Shown piece after piece: positions 36,848 through 46,400 of a stretch of DNA of 64,000 bases; within the stretch, counting starts at the first letter, position 1, and every line of letters starts with the position of its first letter. The translations under genes and the position numbers were made by a program. The notes beneath the pieces were generated by a model, which was not told the DNA's origin, searched no databases, and saw only the letters and a program-made list of their open reading frames with translations. The DNA comes from Labyrinthula sp. Ha (lineage: Eukaryota; Sar; Bigyra; Labyrinthulida; Labyrinthulaceae), in contig JAALGZ010000014.1 of assembly GCA_015227615.1 (NCBI GenBank), forward strand, positions 62,001-126,000, written 5' to 3'.

Positions 36848-38149
36848 TTATTTTAACAGCTTCGATTCTAATCTATTATGTGAAGTCCACATTATTCGAA
36901 GAAAAATAGCAATGTGACAGATTTGTAAAAGTGTTCCAAATTCACTCCTTGGAGGGTAAATATTAAAACAAATTTCAATAAGGAGCAGAATCAAAACTCG
37001 TAAACCAACTGAGTCAAAGCAAATATATACTAAAAACTCTAGGGAGAGAACATACCATGAATAAAATTGATAATGCAAAGACCGAAAAAACATAATTCCA
37101 ACGAAATTACTAGTGAATAAACACCACGCAATTTTTCCACGAGCATATTGCAAATCAACTTTATTATCATCTAATCTTCCTTTGATCAATCTATTCCAAA
37201 CGAAGCTAAAAGTATTATATTTTGACAAAATCCAGGTTGAATTGCACAACCAAAACCAAGAAAGTAGTGTCAAAATTGGTAAAACTAATGAGTTTGGATA
37301 TGTTTGAAAAGAAAGAAACTGTTCTGGAGATAGAAAAGAGTAAGAAACAGTCCATTTATGAAAGAAAACTCGATCTAATTGAATTGAATTATAAATATAA
37401 GCATAAGGATCAAACTGCAGAAAAGGAAAGGCAACTATAAATTGAACAGCAAGAAACAAAGCGGCGAAAACTAAGCAGCGTAAAAGACCAAAATAATCCA
37501 AGAGAATAACAGCTAATCCGGGTAAAAAAAGAACCACATTCATTTTTATACTTGCTGCAAAACTGAAAATCATAACTCCCAAACAAAATTTTATAAAAAT
37601 ATATTTTTTTCTTTGTTTTGAAAGTGAGGAAATGAAGATTAAAAATGATGCGTGAGCAAAGGTTAGGGCAATTCCATCGTTAAACAATCGTAACACAAAG
37701 ATAGATCTCAACCTTTTGCTGAGTAGTAAAGAGAAAGTAAGAAAAGAAGAAGCAGATTTGGGAAGCGTAAGCGCATAAATATTTGCTACTATAAAAAACT
37801 GCAGTGTGTGAAAGAAAGAAAAAATATGTTGTGCCAAATAAACATCATATTCGTATCTTTTTTCCAGATTGCTATCACAGATATCATCATTCTTGCAATA
37901 ATTAACTTCGCTTAGTTCTTTTGCAGTTAACTTATGTAATCCTGAGTAAAAAACAACGAATCCAGCAGGGTAAACAAGAGGTCCAGTTTGTCCTTTAAGC
38001 TTGGAATAATTTCTTTCTCCATGTAAAGCACCTTCAACTTCTTGCATATATGCTATCCAGTCTATTTCGGTGTAAGGAACGAAATTTATGGTGAGGATGT
38101 TGAGGAATATGTCAAACCCGCATAGCAGCAATAATAGTTGTTTTTTCAT
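36848..38149 (-). CDS. ALG3: Dol-P-Man:Man5GlcNAc2-PP-dolichol alpha-1,3-mannosyltransferase
   Basis: 433 residues, a multi-pass ER membrane protein adding the first lumenal mannose from dolichol-phosphate-mannose to the N-glycan precursor. The family's lumenal signature is present: PYTEIDWIAYMQEVEGAL, then GERNYSKLKGQTGPLVYPAG. Further conserved blocks are IFVLRLFNDGIALTFAHASF, the FAASIKMNVVLFLPGLAVIL membrane segment and FFHKWTVSYSFLSPEQF. About ten hydrophobic segments are visible. Length agrees with yeast Alg3 (458) and human ALG3 (438). It starts at MKKQLLLLLCGFDIFLNIL, whose first helix follows at once, as in homologues. Flanked by deserts on both sides. Confidence 0.95.
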   Translation of the reverse strand: MKKQLLLLLCGFDIFLNILTINFVPYTEIDWIAYMQEVEGALHGERNYSKLKGQTGPLVYPAGFVVFYSGLHKLTAKELSEVNYCKNDDICDSNLEKRYEYDVYLAQHIFSFFHTLQFFIVANIYALTLPKSASSFLTFSLLLSKRLRSIFVLRLFNDGIALTFAHASFLIFISSLSKQRKKYIFIKFCLGVMIFSFAASIKMNVVLFLPGLAVILLDYFGLLRCLVFAALFLAVQFIVAFPFLQFDPYAYIYNSIQLDRVFFHKWTVSYSFLSPEQFLSFQTYPNSLVLPILTLLSWFWLCNSTWILSKYNTFSFVWNRLIKGRLDDNKVDLQYARGKIAWCLFTSNFVGIMFFRSLHYQFYSWYVLSLEFLVYICFDSVGLRVLILLLIEICFNIYPPRSEFGTLLQICHIAIFLRIMWTSHNRLESKLLK

Positions 38150-40219
38150 TATCTTATCTATATTCTTCCTAATGCAAATTACATATATTTTTGGGCAATT
38201 CTCGTTTAGTTCCTTTCTTTTCCTTAGAGGGTCTCATAACTCTATTCAGGCAAATTGAAAGCATAAAGTTTACTATACTACAAAAATATTACATTCAATC
38301 AGACTACTTATTATTAAATAATAATACTAATAATGTAAAAAAATGAGTACATAGTGCAGAAATACACTGCAAGATGTTAGCTTTATGGCACATTAAAATG
38401 GCCTAGTCTTACTAAAAAAGTTCTTCCAAAGTTATAGATTATGCATTGAGATTACAAATTTTGCGTTTAGTTTTCCATTATTCTTTGTTGTATAATCCAA
38501 TTTTTTGAAGTAAATGATAGCTGCTACTCATAGGCTGAGAGTTCCCCAAATCCCTCTTTAAGTTATAGAGTCTAGAACAATAGAGCCACTGCCAAATAAT
38601 AGAAACATGTATAACACCTAAATTTTATTCCTTGACATTTATATTTTTTTTTCCTTTTCCTTTTAGAAACCGAATATGAAAAAAGACACAAACAATATCT
38701 AAAAACAAAATACTCCACACGTGCCAAGATGTTGAGCTTCGAAACAAAAATTTACCTAACCGCGATTTAACTTATTCATTTACAGTGGTTATACTAGTTT
38801 CATCGCGAAGAACGACTCTAGATACTCATTAAGAAGAAGAATCAAAGAAACTTATCTGACATTCTTCAAAGATGTTCTACTCGCCTAAAATTTCTCATGG
38901 AGGAAGTTGAAAAGCACTTAGTTATGCTTTGAGAAAAATAAATATAAGTAGATGTCCGTAACTGAGTAGAAAAGGTTCATTATAAATTAGATTAATGGTG
39001 TTGAATTATATTGTGAGTAAATAAAATAATAAGAAAATGAGTTGTGATTTTCAGGACGCAAAAGAAAACTTGAATACTCTAATGAATAAAACTATAAACC
39101 ATGGTTGCAAATGGAAAATTCAGCATAACTATTAGACCTTACAAGTTAAGAGGCTTTCTCTGAAGGCGATAAATATTTTCCTAATTTACTAACAATAATT
39201 CTTCACATATGTCAATTTCGCATCTATGACAGTTAGAAGAGATTTACCCAGAATAGCAACTTTTAGAACGATTGGCTGGTTGAAGAATTTATGATCCCCA
39301 ATTCTTTAGTTATAATCTTGTTTTCCTCTCAGGACCTAAACGTAGATAATTCTTTGGATCCATATCACTTAAACTCAAAATATTCGGCCTAGGAATTTTT
39401 CTATGCTGATTTCAATAGTATCTTTGACTTTGATAGCAGATGTGACAGCTTAGAAAGATTTTAAGGAAGCACTTTCAAACAGTTTTTCTAATTATTTTTC
39501 AAGACCTAATCTAACAAAAAAATCAATGTAATACTTTCTACATAGCAATTTTCCAGTTCATATGGTTATCGTCGAGTCAGCTTAATGTGCTTCGCTATCA
39601 CACTGCAATTCTTTGCGTTAAAATAAGTCTTTTCTTCTTACCGTATTCAATAAAGTAAAAGGGCCTATGCCCGTTGCTTTAGCGATTTGTAGATTATTTT
39701 ATATTAAATTTTCCATATATTAAAAGATTATATTTGATTTAGAATTTATTAGCGGATACTCGCAATTATGTCATATAACCATGTAAAGGAGTGCAAACGT
39801 TATGACAGTCTAGCGATATGGACAAAATTATCCAACCACATCTTCAACGGCAGTTTCCAAAAACATTTCTATGGACGAGTCATATTTTACCACCGAAGAT
39901 CACCATGTAACCTATTCTATCTATGATAAATTTTTTAAAATGTATAAGTACTCCACAGAGCACATAACCATAATTAAAATAATTGATATAACTGCATTCA
40001 AATTTCTTCCAGGTGTAAAAAAAATTGCAATTATTGAACTATTACTATGAACTAGATAGAATAATTTTACCTAAGATAGAAATATTAACCTTGAAATAAA
40101 AGTATTTGGAGTTAAACTTGTAGAATCAGAGGTGTATCAGAATATAATAGTGGGTTCGAGTCTGGAGATGTAATAAGAAAAAAATTCAACAATATTACAT
40201 TACTGTATGTCATGATCTA
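38150..40219. other. AT-rich intergenic region between ALG3 and VPS24
   Basis: About 2.1 kb with no supportable gene. The two genes are divergent, so both promoters lie here. Nothing else is visible apart from A/T runs. Confidence 0.5.
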
Positions 40220-40945
40220 ATGGATTTTATTGCGGATTACTTTAAGCCTGATCTTCGGGAACAAATAAGAGCCCATCAAAGGGGGCTCCGGCAGGATAAG
40301 AGAGACATAGGTTCATCTTATATCTATTTACTTTCACAGAAAGGGAGATACGTGAAATGAAAAGGGATGAAAAGAAAATACTAGCTGAACTAAGAAAAAC
40401 TGCGCGCAAAGACGACAAAGAAGGTTTGAAAAGACTGGCAGCGTTAGTAGTAAAGAGCCGAAGAAAGCAGCAAACAATGGTTAACATGATAGAACACGTA
40501 CACTTTTTTATTTTGTCATCTGCTTAGATAAACAACGTCCAAATCGAACTGAAAATCGTTCATGCACAACTCCGTAATCAGAAGTAACTTTATATTCCTT
40601 GCATATTCTCATAGGATAATTGAAAACACTGCCAAGCTAATGGAGCACATGAATAACCTGGTTAGCTACGATAAAGTTCAGAAACGTGCGTATCAAATGA
40701 ATGAAGAGTTCGTTAAAGCTGGTTTGGTAAATGAAATGATCCAAGAAACTGTGGATGCAACAGCTGAAGTAGATAGCCTCGTGGCCGAGGATGAGATTGA
40801 ACGTATTGTTGAAGAGGCCCTTTATGGTCCAGAAAGTGTAGAAACCAAGCAGCATACTGAAGTTCTTCCCACTGCACCCCTAAATCCTGTTGTGGCTGTA
40901 GTAAGTGAAGAATCTGATGAAGAGCTTAATCCAGTAGCAGCCTAA
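40220..40945 (+). CDS. VPS24: ESCRT-III subunit VPS24/CHMP3, four exons with tiny introns
   Basis: ESCRT-III filament protein acting with SNF7 and VPS2 in multivesicular body sorting. Four exons: 40220-40310, 40340-40479, 40528-40583 and 40615-40945, giving 205 residues. The introns are 29, 48 and 31 nt, all GT-AG, and splicing restores one frame. The N-terminus MDFIADYFKPDLREQIRAHQ resembles yeast Vps24 (MDYIKKAIWGPDPKEQQRR). Exon 2 gives the basic helices (EREIREMKRDEKKILAEL, KRLAALVVKSRRKQQ). Exon 4 gives EEFVKAGLVNEMIQETVDAT and the acidic helix AEDEIERIVEEALYG. The C-terminus (SDEELNPVAA) lacks the RLxxLR-type MIM1 helix that recruits VPS4. The stop is 3 bases from the stop of the opposing gene. 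VPS24 is preferred to VPS2 because of its N-terminus. Confidence 0.88.
40311..40339 (+). other. 29 nt intron in VPS24
   Basis: GTTCATCTT through TTTCACAG, phase 1. Without removal the frame stops soon after; with removal the ESCRT-III helix RDIEREIREMKRDEKK is continuous. Confidence 0.8.
40480..40527 (+). other. 48 nt intron in VPS24
   Basis: GTTAACATG through CTGCTTAG, phase 0. It joins SRRKQQTM to INNVQIELKIVHAQL, which continues the helical hairpin expected of the family. Confidence 0.8.
40584..40614 (+). other. 31 nt intron in VPS24
   Basis: GTAACTTTAT through TCTCATAG, phase 2. It joins HAQLRNQ to KIIENTAKLMEHMNNLV, matching the family spacing. Confidence 0.8.
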
Positions 40946-40948
40946 CTT

Positions 40949-41755
40949 TTACCCAGTGATTATTTTCTCTTCTCTCGAGAACAAATCTTGAAAAAAGGGC
41001 CCAATGCTCTCCTTTTCATTTGTCTTCGCTGCATTGTTGTCCTTTTTCTGTTTTTTTAACCTCTCGATCTCTTTCCTCAAGAATTCATTCTCCACTCTTC
41101 GTTCATCAACACTGGAGTCCAAAACCTTCAATATTTCTTTATGAAGAAGCTTAAGGGATGAGGGATATACTTTGGGTAATGCAAAGCTCCCCAAGTAGGT
41201 TTTGATGCTTTCAAGTATTCGTTTTTCTTCATCTGTCTCTGACTTAATGCCTTGCTCTTTCAAGGCATCCATCATTTTTCTCTCTTCTAGCTTCTCAATG
41301 AACTCATAAGGGGAACCGGTATTCAGAAACATGAATATTATATCTTCTTTATCATATTTTTTCCTTAATTCTAAAGAAGTCGGTAATACTGCTGCCATCA
41401 CTTTGGGTTTGATTTCTTTCTGTATTATATGATTTAATACAAGAAAAAGGTTTCTCCTTTTCTGTTTAACCATTTTACTGTCAGATACAGAATTCAGTGA
41501 TATATCGCCTAATAAATGCTTATTTTGAATTGAAACCATATCAAAACCTTTTTGCAGAATCTGCTCAACCTTCTCCATCAAATACTGAACTCCAACTTCA
41601 TCAAATCTCAACACTAGCCTATCTATGAGAAGTCTGGCTTCAATTTTTACATATTCAAAACCTTCAAGGTACCCCAAGTTTGCCCTTAGCTCTTCTTCAA
41701 GCTCATTTATCATCTTTGTTTTCTCTTCATTTTTTAGCTTGATTTCCGCTTCCAT
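40949..41755 (-). CDS. Unknown helical/coiled-coil protein
   Basis: 268 residues, not recognised. It opens with a charged helix (EAEIKLKNEEKTKMINELEEE), continues as mixed alpha-helical sequence, and ends in a coiled coil rich in Glu, Arg and Lys (VENEFLRKEIERLKKQKK). No signal peptide, membrane segment or enzyme motif is visible. The gene is well supported by its length in AT-rich DNA and by its setting. It converges on VPS24 with only 3 bases between stop codons and diverges from RPB7 across 98 bp. No function is proposed. Confidence 0.8.
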   Translation of the reverse strand: MEAEIKLKNEEKTKMINELEEELRANLGYLEGFEYVKIEARLLIDRLVLRFDEVGVQYLMEKVEQILQKGFDMVSIQNKHLLGDISLNSVSDSKMVKQKRRNLFLVLNHIIQKEIKPKVMAAVLPTSLELRKKYDKEDIIFMFLNTGSPYEFIEKLEERKMMDALKEQGIKSETDEEKRILESIKTYLGSFALPKVYPSSLKLLHKEILKVLDSSVDERRVENEFLRKEIERLKKQKKDNNAAKTNEKESIGPFFQDLFSREEKIITG

Positions 41756-41853
41756 TAAACAGTAAGAAAGATATAAAGCTCAGCGAATCATATTTAGTCA
41801 AAAGCCGAATCAACCAATGAAATTTGGAAATAGGCTATAAAGAGAAGACAAAG
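41756..41853. promoter_or_regulatory. Shared divergent promoter space
   Basis: 98 bp separate the start codons of RPB7 (plus) and the unknown coiled-coil gene (minus). Both promoters and 5' UTRs must fit here or overlap the genes, so co-regulation is possible. No specific motif is claimed. Confidence 0.5.
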
Positions 41854-42381
41854 ATGTTTTATATAAAGCTAATGGAAAAGAATTTGAGCATTGCACCGCA
41901 TGATTTAGGACCAAAACTTGAAGAGAGAATAAGAAATCGACTAAAGGCTGAGGTTGAAGGCAAGGCTTTTGAAAATTACGGATATATTATCAAGATTAAT
42001 GAGGTTGATGTTGAAGAACGTAATAAAAGAGGATTAATCGAGGCTGAAACCGGGATGGTTTTTTATCAGATAAAATTCTACGCTGTTGTTTTTCGACCAT
42101 TTCGGCATGAAGTTGTAGACGCGGTTGTTGGTGTGTGTCATGAACTCGGTTTCTTTTGTCACGCAGGTCCTCTTGAGATTTTTGTTTCTCATCGAACAAT
42201 GCAAGAAGACATGCAAAATTTCAGTCACGAGGAACAGAAATGGGTTACTGATGATAGAACAGTTGAAATTATGGCTGGAGTTGCTGTTCGTGTTAGAATT
42301 ATGAATCTGAGAATAGAATCAAACAAAATTTTTGCTGTAGGTACTCTCAAGGATGATTATTTAGGTGTTATCCATGAATGA
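41854..42381 (+). CDS. RPB7: RNA polymerase II subunit RPB7
   Basis: 175 residues, matching the family's usual 170-175. RPB7 pairs with RPB4 to form the stalk of RNA polymerase II. The start is the ATG of MFYIKLMEKNLSIAPHDLGP; a longer frame would need a TTG. The N-terminal RNP-like domain includes KAEVEGKAFENYGYIIKIN and VVFRPFRHEVVDAVVGVCHE. The C-terminal OB domain includes ELGFFCHAGPLEIFVSHRTM and ends IFAVGTLKDDYLGVI, the strongly conserved tail. The RPB7 form is favoured over the RPC25, RPA43 or archaeal RpoE relatives by MFY at the start, by length and by the DDYLG ending. Convergent with the dehydrogenase downstream. Confidence 0.95.
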   Translation: MFYIKLMEKNLSIAPHDLGPKLEERIRNRLKAEVEGKAFENYGYIIKINEVDVEERNKRGLIEAETGMVFYQIKFYAVVFRPFRHEVVDAVVGVCHELGFFCHAGPLEIFVSHRTMQEDMQNFSHEEQKWVTDDRTVEIMAGVAVRVRIMNLRIESNKIFAVGTLKDDYLGVIHE

Positions 42382-42475
42382 CTTTCAAAACTGGATTATC
42401 ACTTTAACGGTCAAAGAACAATGGCAGCATTTTATTTTGCCGTTTATTCCAGGAATAAAAATAAACGTTAATGTT

Positions 42476-43441
42476 TTATACAAGTCTGTTTGTTAAACCC
42501 GAGAGATCTTTGTTGACAATAACTTGTTGGACTGCATTGACAAGGGCTTCAGCCATTATAGTTTGTACATCTTCCGTGTTGGATGCAGCATGTGGAGTAA
42601 GCAAGAAACTATCCAAATTTCTAAATTTCTTCAAATTAGCATCTAGCTCTTGCAAAGGCTCCCTCCAAAACACATCTGTTGCAAAAATACCTGGACCATA
42701 ATTCTTCTGATGCAAACATTTCAGTAGCGCATCTTCATCAACAATCTGCGCACGACTTGTGTTTACCAGTATAGAATCTTTCTTCATTAACTTCAATTCT
42801 TCTTCTCCAATTAGCCGCTTCGTTGTTTTTTTTAACGGTAAATGAAGAGAAACAACATCACATTCTTTTAACATTTTTACTAAATCTTTTCTCTTATGCT
42901 TTGAATCCAATACTATAACACTTGCACCAAATCCCTTTTCCAAGATCTTCTGCACATGACTGCCAATTTTTCCGCATCCAATTAACCCAATTGAGCATTT
43001 TCCAAGTGCTTTGCCAGAAAAACCTCCTAAGAGATTACTTTCAAGAAGAGAATTAAATTTTCTTAAAGCAGAAAGTATCAAGAGAACAGAAAACTCTGCT
43101 GTACTCTCAGCATTCATTCCAGGACAGTAGATTAGAGGAATTCCCCTCTTGGAAACTGCATCTTGATCTACAATCTCAGTGCCAGCTGCAGGAAGAAAGA
43201 TTAATTTCAAGTTAGGCATTTTGTTCAGAAGCGTGGAGTTAATTTTATGTCCTGATGGAATTAAAACATCACAATTTGAAAGCTTCGTTTCTTCTAATTC
43301 ATCGTTGTTCCAAACAGCTTGTTCCAGGATGAAATTAGGGCCTAGGGAAGAAGTGAGATGTTGTTGAAAAGTAGGAATAAAATCCAAGAAACCCTTTCCT
43401 GTCCAAAGAAGGTTTATTTCATTTTGCTTATTATTGTACAT
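42476..43441 (-). CDS. D-isomer-specific 2-hydroxyacid dehydrogenase
   Basis: 321 residues, NAD(P)-dependent, of the phosphoglycerate/hydroxypyruvate/glyoxylate reductase family. The Rossmann motif is GLIGCGKIGSHV (residues about 153-164). The catalytic Arg is in LVNTSRAQIVDEDALL, followed by the catalytic Glu region, and the His is in LLTPHAASNTEDV. The N-terminal substrate domain has LKLIFLPAAGTEIVD. No ACT or other regulatory domain is present, so it is not a long-form SerA. No targeting peptide is evident, suggesting a cytosolic enzyme. The exact substrate cannot be told by eye. It converges on RPB7 with 94 bp between. Confidence 0.92.
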   Translation of the reverse strand: MYNNKQNEINLLWTGKGFLDFIPTFQQHLTSSLGPNFILEQAVWNNDELEETKLSNCDVLIPSGHKINSTLLNKMPNLKLIFLPAAGTEIVDQDAVSKRGIPLIYCPGMNAESTAEFSVLLILSALRKFNSLLESNLLGGFSGKALGKCSIGLIGCGKIGSHVQKILEKGFGASVIVLDSKHKRKDLVKMLKECDVVSLHLPLKKTTKRLIGEEELKLMKKDSILVNTSRAQIVDEDALLKCLHQKNYGPGIFATDVFWREPLQELDANLKKFRNLDSFLLTPHAASNTEDVQTIMAEALVNAVQQVIVNKDLSGLTNRLV

Positions 43442-46400
43442 ATTCTTTTACTGTATTTAGTTTATATTTTCTTCCCGTCAGCGCTTGCTAAGTAGTTACT
43501 GAAAAAGTTTCCTTGTTTAAGAGAAAGTGTTAAACCCTGTACTTTGTCCAAAAACAGCTAAGAATACAAAAAAAATAACAAAAAATCGTTTTTATTCTAT
43601 ATACAAAGTTATTTCATCACCTTTTATTCTATTTGGTTCTATTTTTGTTTCTATAGTTTTATTGCGAATAGAACAGATGCACAAGAAGTATTCTACAAAA
43701 ATAGTATCAGTATCAACACCATATGAAGCATAATATTCTGCTGCTTTTTAGTGGCGATTGATTAGTTCTAACGGTTATATTTTATACTCAGAGGAGAAAT
43801 GATATGGATTCAAATTAAAGCCCAAAAAGAATATAATAATGAAAACATTAAACCTTTATTCTAGGTCTTAGAATATATAGAAAGACGAGCCTATAGATAT
43901 AACATTAACTTTTTAAATTAGTTTTTCCTTAATCTTAACATTTCTAAAAGATCATTTTGGTAATCACTAGTTTTGAGGTTTCATTGAATAAGGACACAAC
44001 ATGAATTATGGGTGATGATGATTGAGCTGTGCAGCTATAGGTTTATATGGATAATAGGCATTTTGCTAGAACTTTAATAATTCCAAGGTAACTTTTATCG
44101 TCTTGTTTGGGTGATTGATGACCGATTTGGAGCTTTAAGGCAATTGCGGAGTGTACATTAAGCCAAACACAAAGTCTAGAAATTAAATCACAAACTTTAG
44201 TGATCTACTTCATTAGAATTAGAAGGCCTATGCTGATTCCTCATATGACTATGAATTATTTTTTTTGGATTTCTTGCGATATCTTTGGAAAGATACCCTG
44301 CGAAGATTGTATTCAAGAGAACAAATTAAATTTATTTTGTTTGTTACAAAACTATGAGCGTAATATTTCATAAATTCTAGGTTTCAGTATAAGTGCCTTC
44401 AAACCAAAATAAACGAAATGGCTAACGCCGAAAGAAAGTACTTGTATCCAGTGAGAATATATTATTTCAGTCTTGCACCAAGATAGCAGCAGCAAATAAA
44501 AAGGTGATGAAATTTAACAATAGGAGATTGGCGGCTAGAGCCTTTCTTAACTTTTATGTTGGTTTTAATGAGTAAATAGTTCATTTCTTTATCCAGCCAT
44601 GCGGTACCAATATATTGGAGCGTGAGCTATTCCTGACTGTGAACTAGCCACTCTGAGTAGTTTTTACAAAATAAAGATATCACCTGCTTGCAACTTTGGC
44701 TTTACATTATACGTGAAAGAATAAACATCTATATTTTCGATATTCATCTTCATAGATTAGTCACTTCTAGACAATTTACCAACATTTACACACCCGTCAC
44801 AAATAAACCGTTCATAGAAAACATGATTAATGCAGAACATGAGATGAACCAGGTAGTTAGCAAAACCAAATTACTATGAACTAAAACATTAGTTTTAATA
44901 TTATTGCACCAAGGACAAATACTAACTAAGTATTTATAGAAATATTGTCAGGTTCTTTAGATCTCTGTTTCTAATTTGCCCGCCGCGTCTTGTTTTAGCC
45001 ACTCCTATGTTGGTAATCTAAGAGATGATTAAAAATGTTATCACAGTTATTGAATGTACTTTTAATCAGTCAAAAAATTATCATATATTCTTAGTTAACA
45101 TTCTAGAATTGCACTAATGCCGCTACCAATTATACCTTCTAGATTATAATTTTAGTTCTGTTGAAGTCTTCGATTATCGTTACATTCCTTCACGTGGCTA
45201 GTGGGTAGAGCGATATGCGAGTTGACAGCATTCAAAATAGAGCCTAGGTAAATAACTATCATAGATGGTATGACATGGCTAGAGAGAGGTTTTATAATTA
45301 GGTTCTATGGCAAGTTAAGTGCGTGGTTTATCATAGAAGTAAACTTCAAGAGCTCTTCAAAATAGATGTATTTGATTTTAGAATATTTTAAATTTCTGTT
45401 ATCTACTCACTATAAAATTTATTTTTTACACAGGTTCAATGCCTTTTCTACCTTGATTAATTTAAAGTTTTATATTTCTTGTCTTGATTATCTCAGCCCT
45501 GAAATAGGTTCTCAATAATTATAATGGCAGCTTGCGGCTTCTGATACCAGGATTCCCGGCATAACATTGGGTTTTCCATAAATCTATCAGCTAAATTTCA
45601 TTCAGTTCAGTTATATTCCGTTAATTCATAACTCGGAACTTCCTGGTTATTATCCTCAAGAGCATTGTGGGTTATCTCTCGTCAAAGTCTTAATATAATG
45701 ATGAATTCTTATTCTAAAATGAAGAACAATATACCAGAGAATCGTGCAAGATATTGAGAAGCAGAAAAGTGTGAAGAAGTGATTTTTTGTCACAAATCTG
45801 CTTTAATTTTATGGTGATAGTTTAAGTTTTCAACTTACAAAAAATAAAGTTTCATTAACTAGGTGATGAATATTATAAGAAGGCTCTTCTTATTTGATTC
45901 TTGATAAGTTCAAACGATAAGAATAAAAAGCCTCATGATATAGTTATATCCGTCAAGCAAAGTTTTCTTTTCTCTTGGAATGAGATGACTCGCTGAACCA
46001 TCAGGTAAGTAAAGTAAAATAAAAAATATTTACATATCCCATGGCAACCTTCTGGCATTTTCTTTTATAATCAATTTGATGCATGCTAGATACGAGCTGC
46101 GAAGAAAAATTATGGTTGAAACAAAATTGAAATTGGTTAGGTACGATGCAAGTTTTTTATAGTGTTGTGTGTACTATATTAATATTATTTAATTGCAGAA
46201 ACGTCATAGATTACAACCCAATCTAGATTAGAAATGTGTGGGATAAATCACGGAAAGATCCTCAACACTGAGCGTACAAAATTCCTCTTTATCGCTCTAA
46301 CACTGGCTGATAATTAAAAAAACAAAAATATTTTCAGAAGGTATTCATATTATCTATGTGACCATAGAGATATTTAAGAATAGAATCCGAAATATTCCTA

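Noticed and set aside
40140-40175. tRNA-like T-arm (GGTTCGAGTC) before VPS24
   Set aside because: The flanking bases do not pair into a T-stem, and no D-arm or acceptor stem is present.
40242-40487. 81-codon minus-strand frame
   Set aside because: It is antisense to VPS24 exons 1 and 2 and their intron, which match a known family.
41824-41853. N-terminal extension of RPB7 from a TTG
   Set aside because: The ATG at 41854 gives the conserved MFY start and the normal family length.
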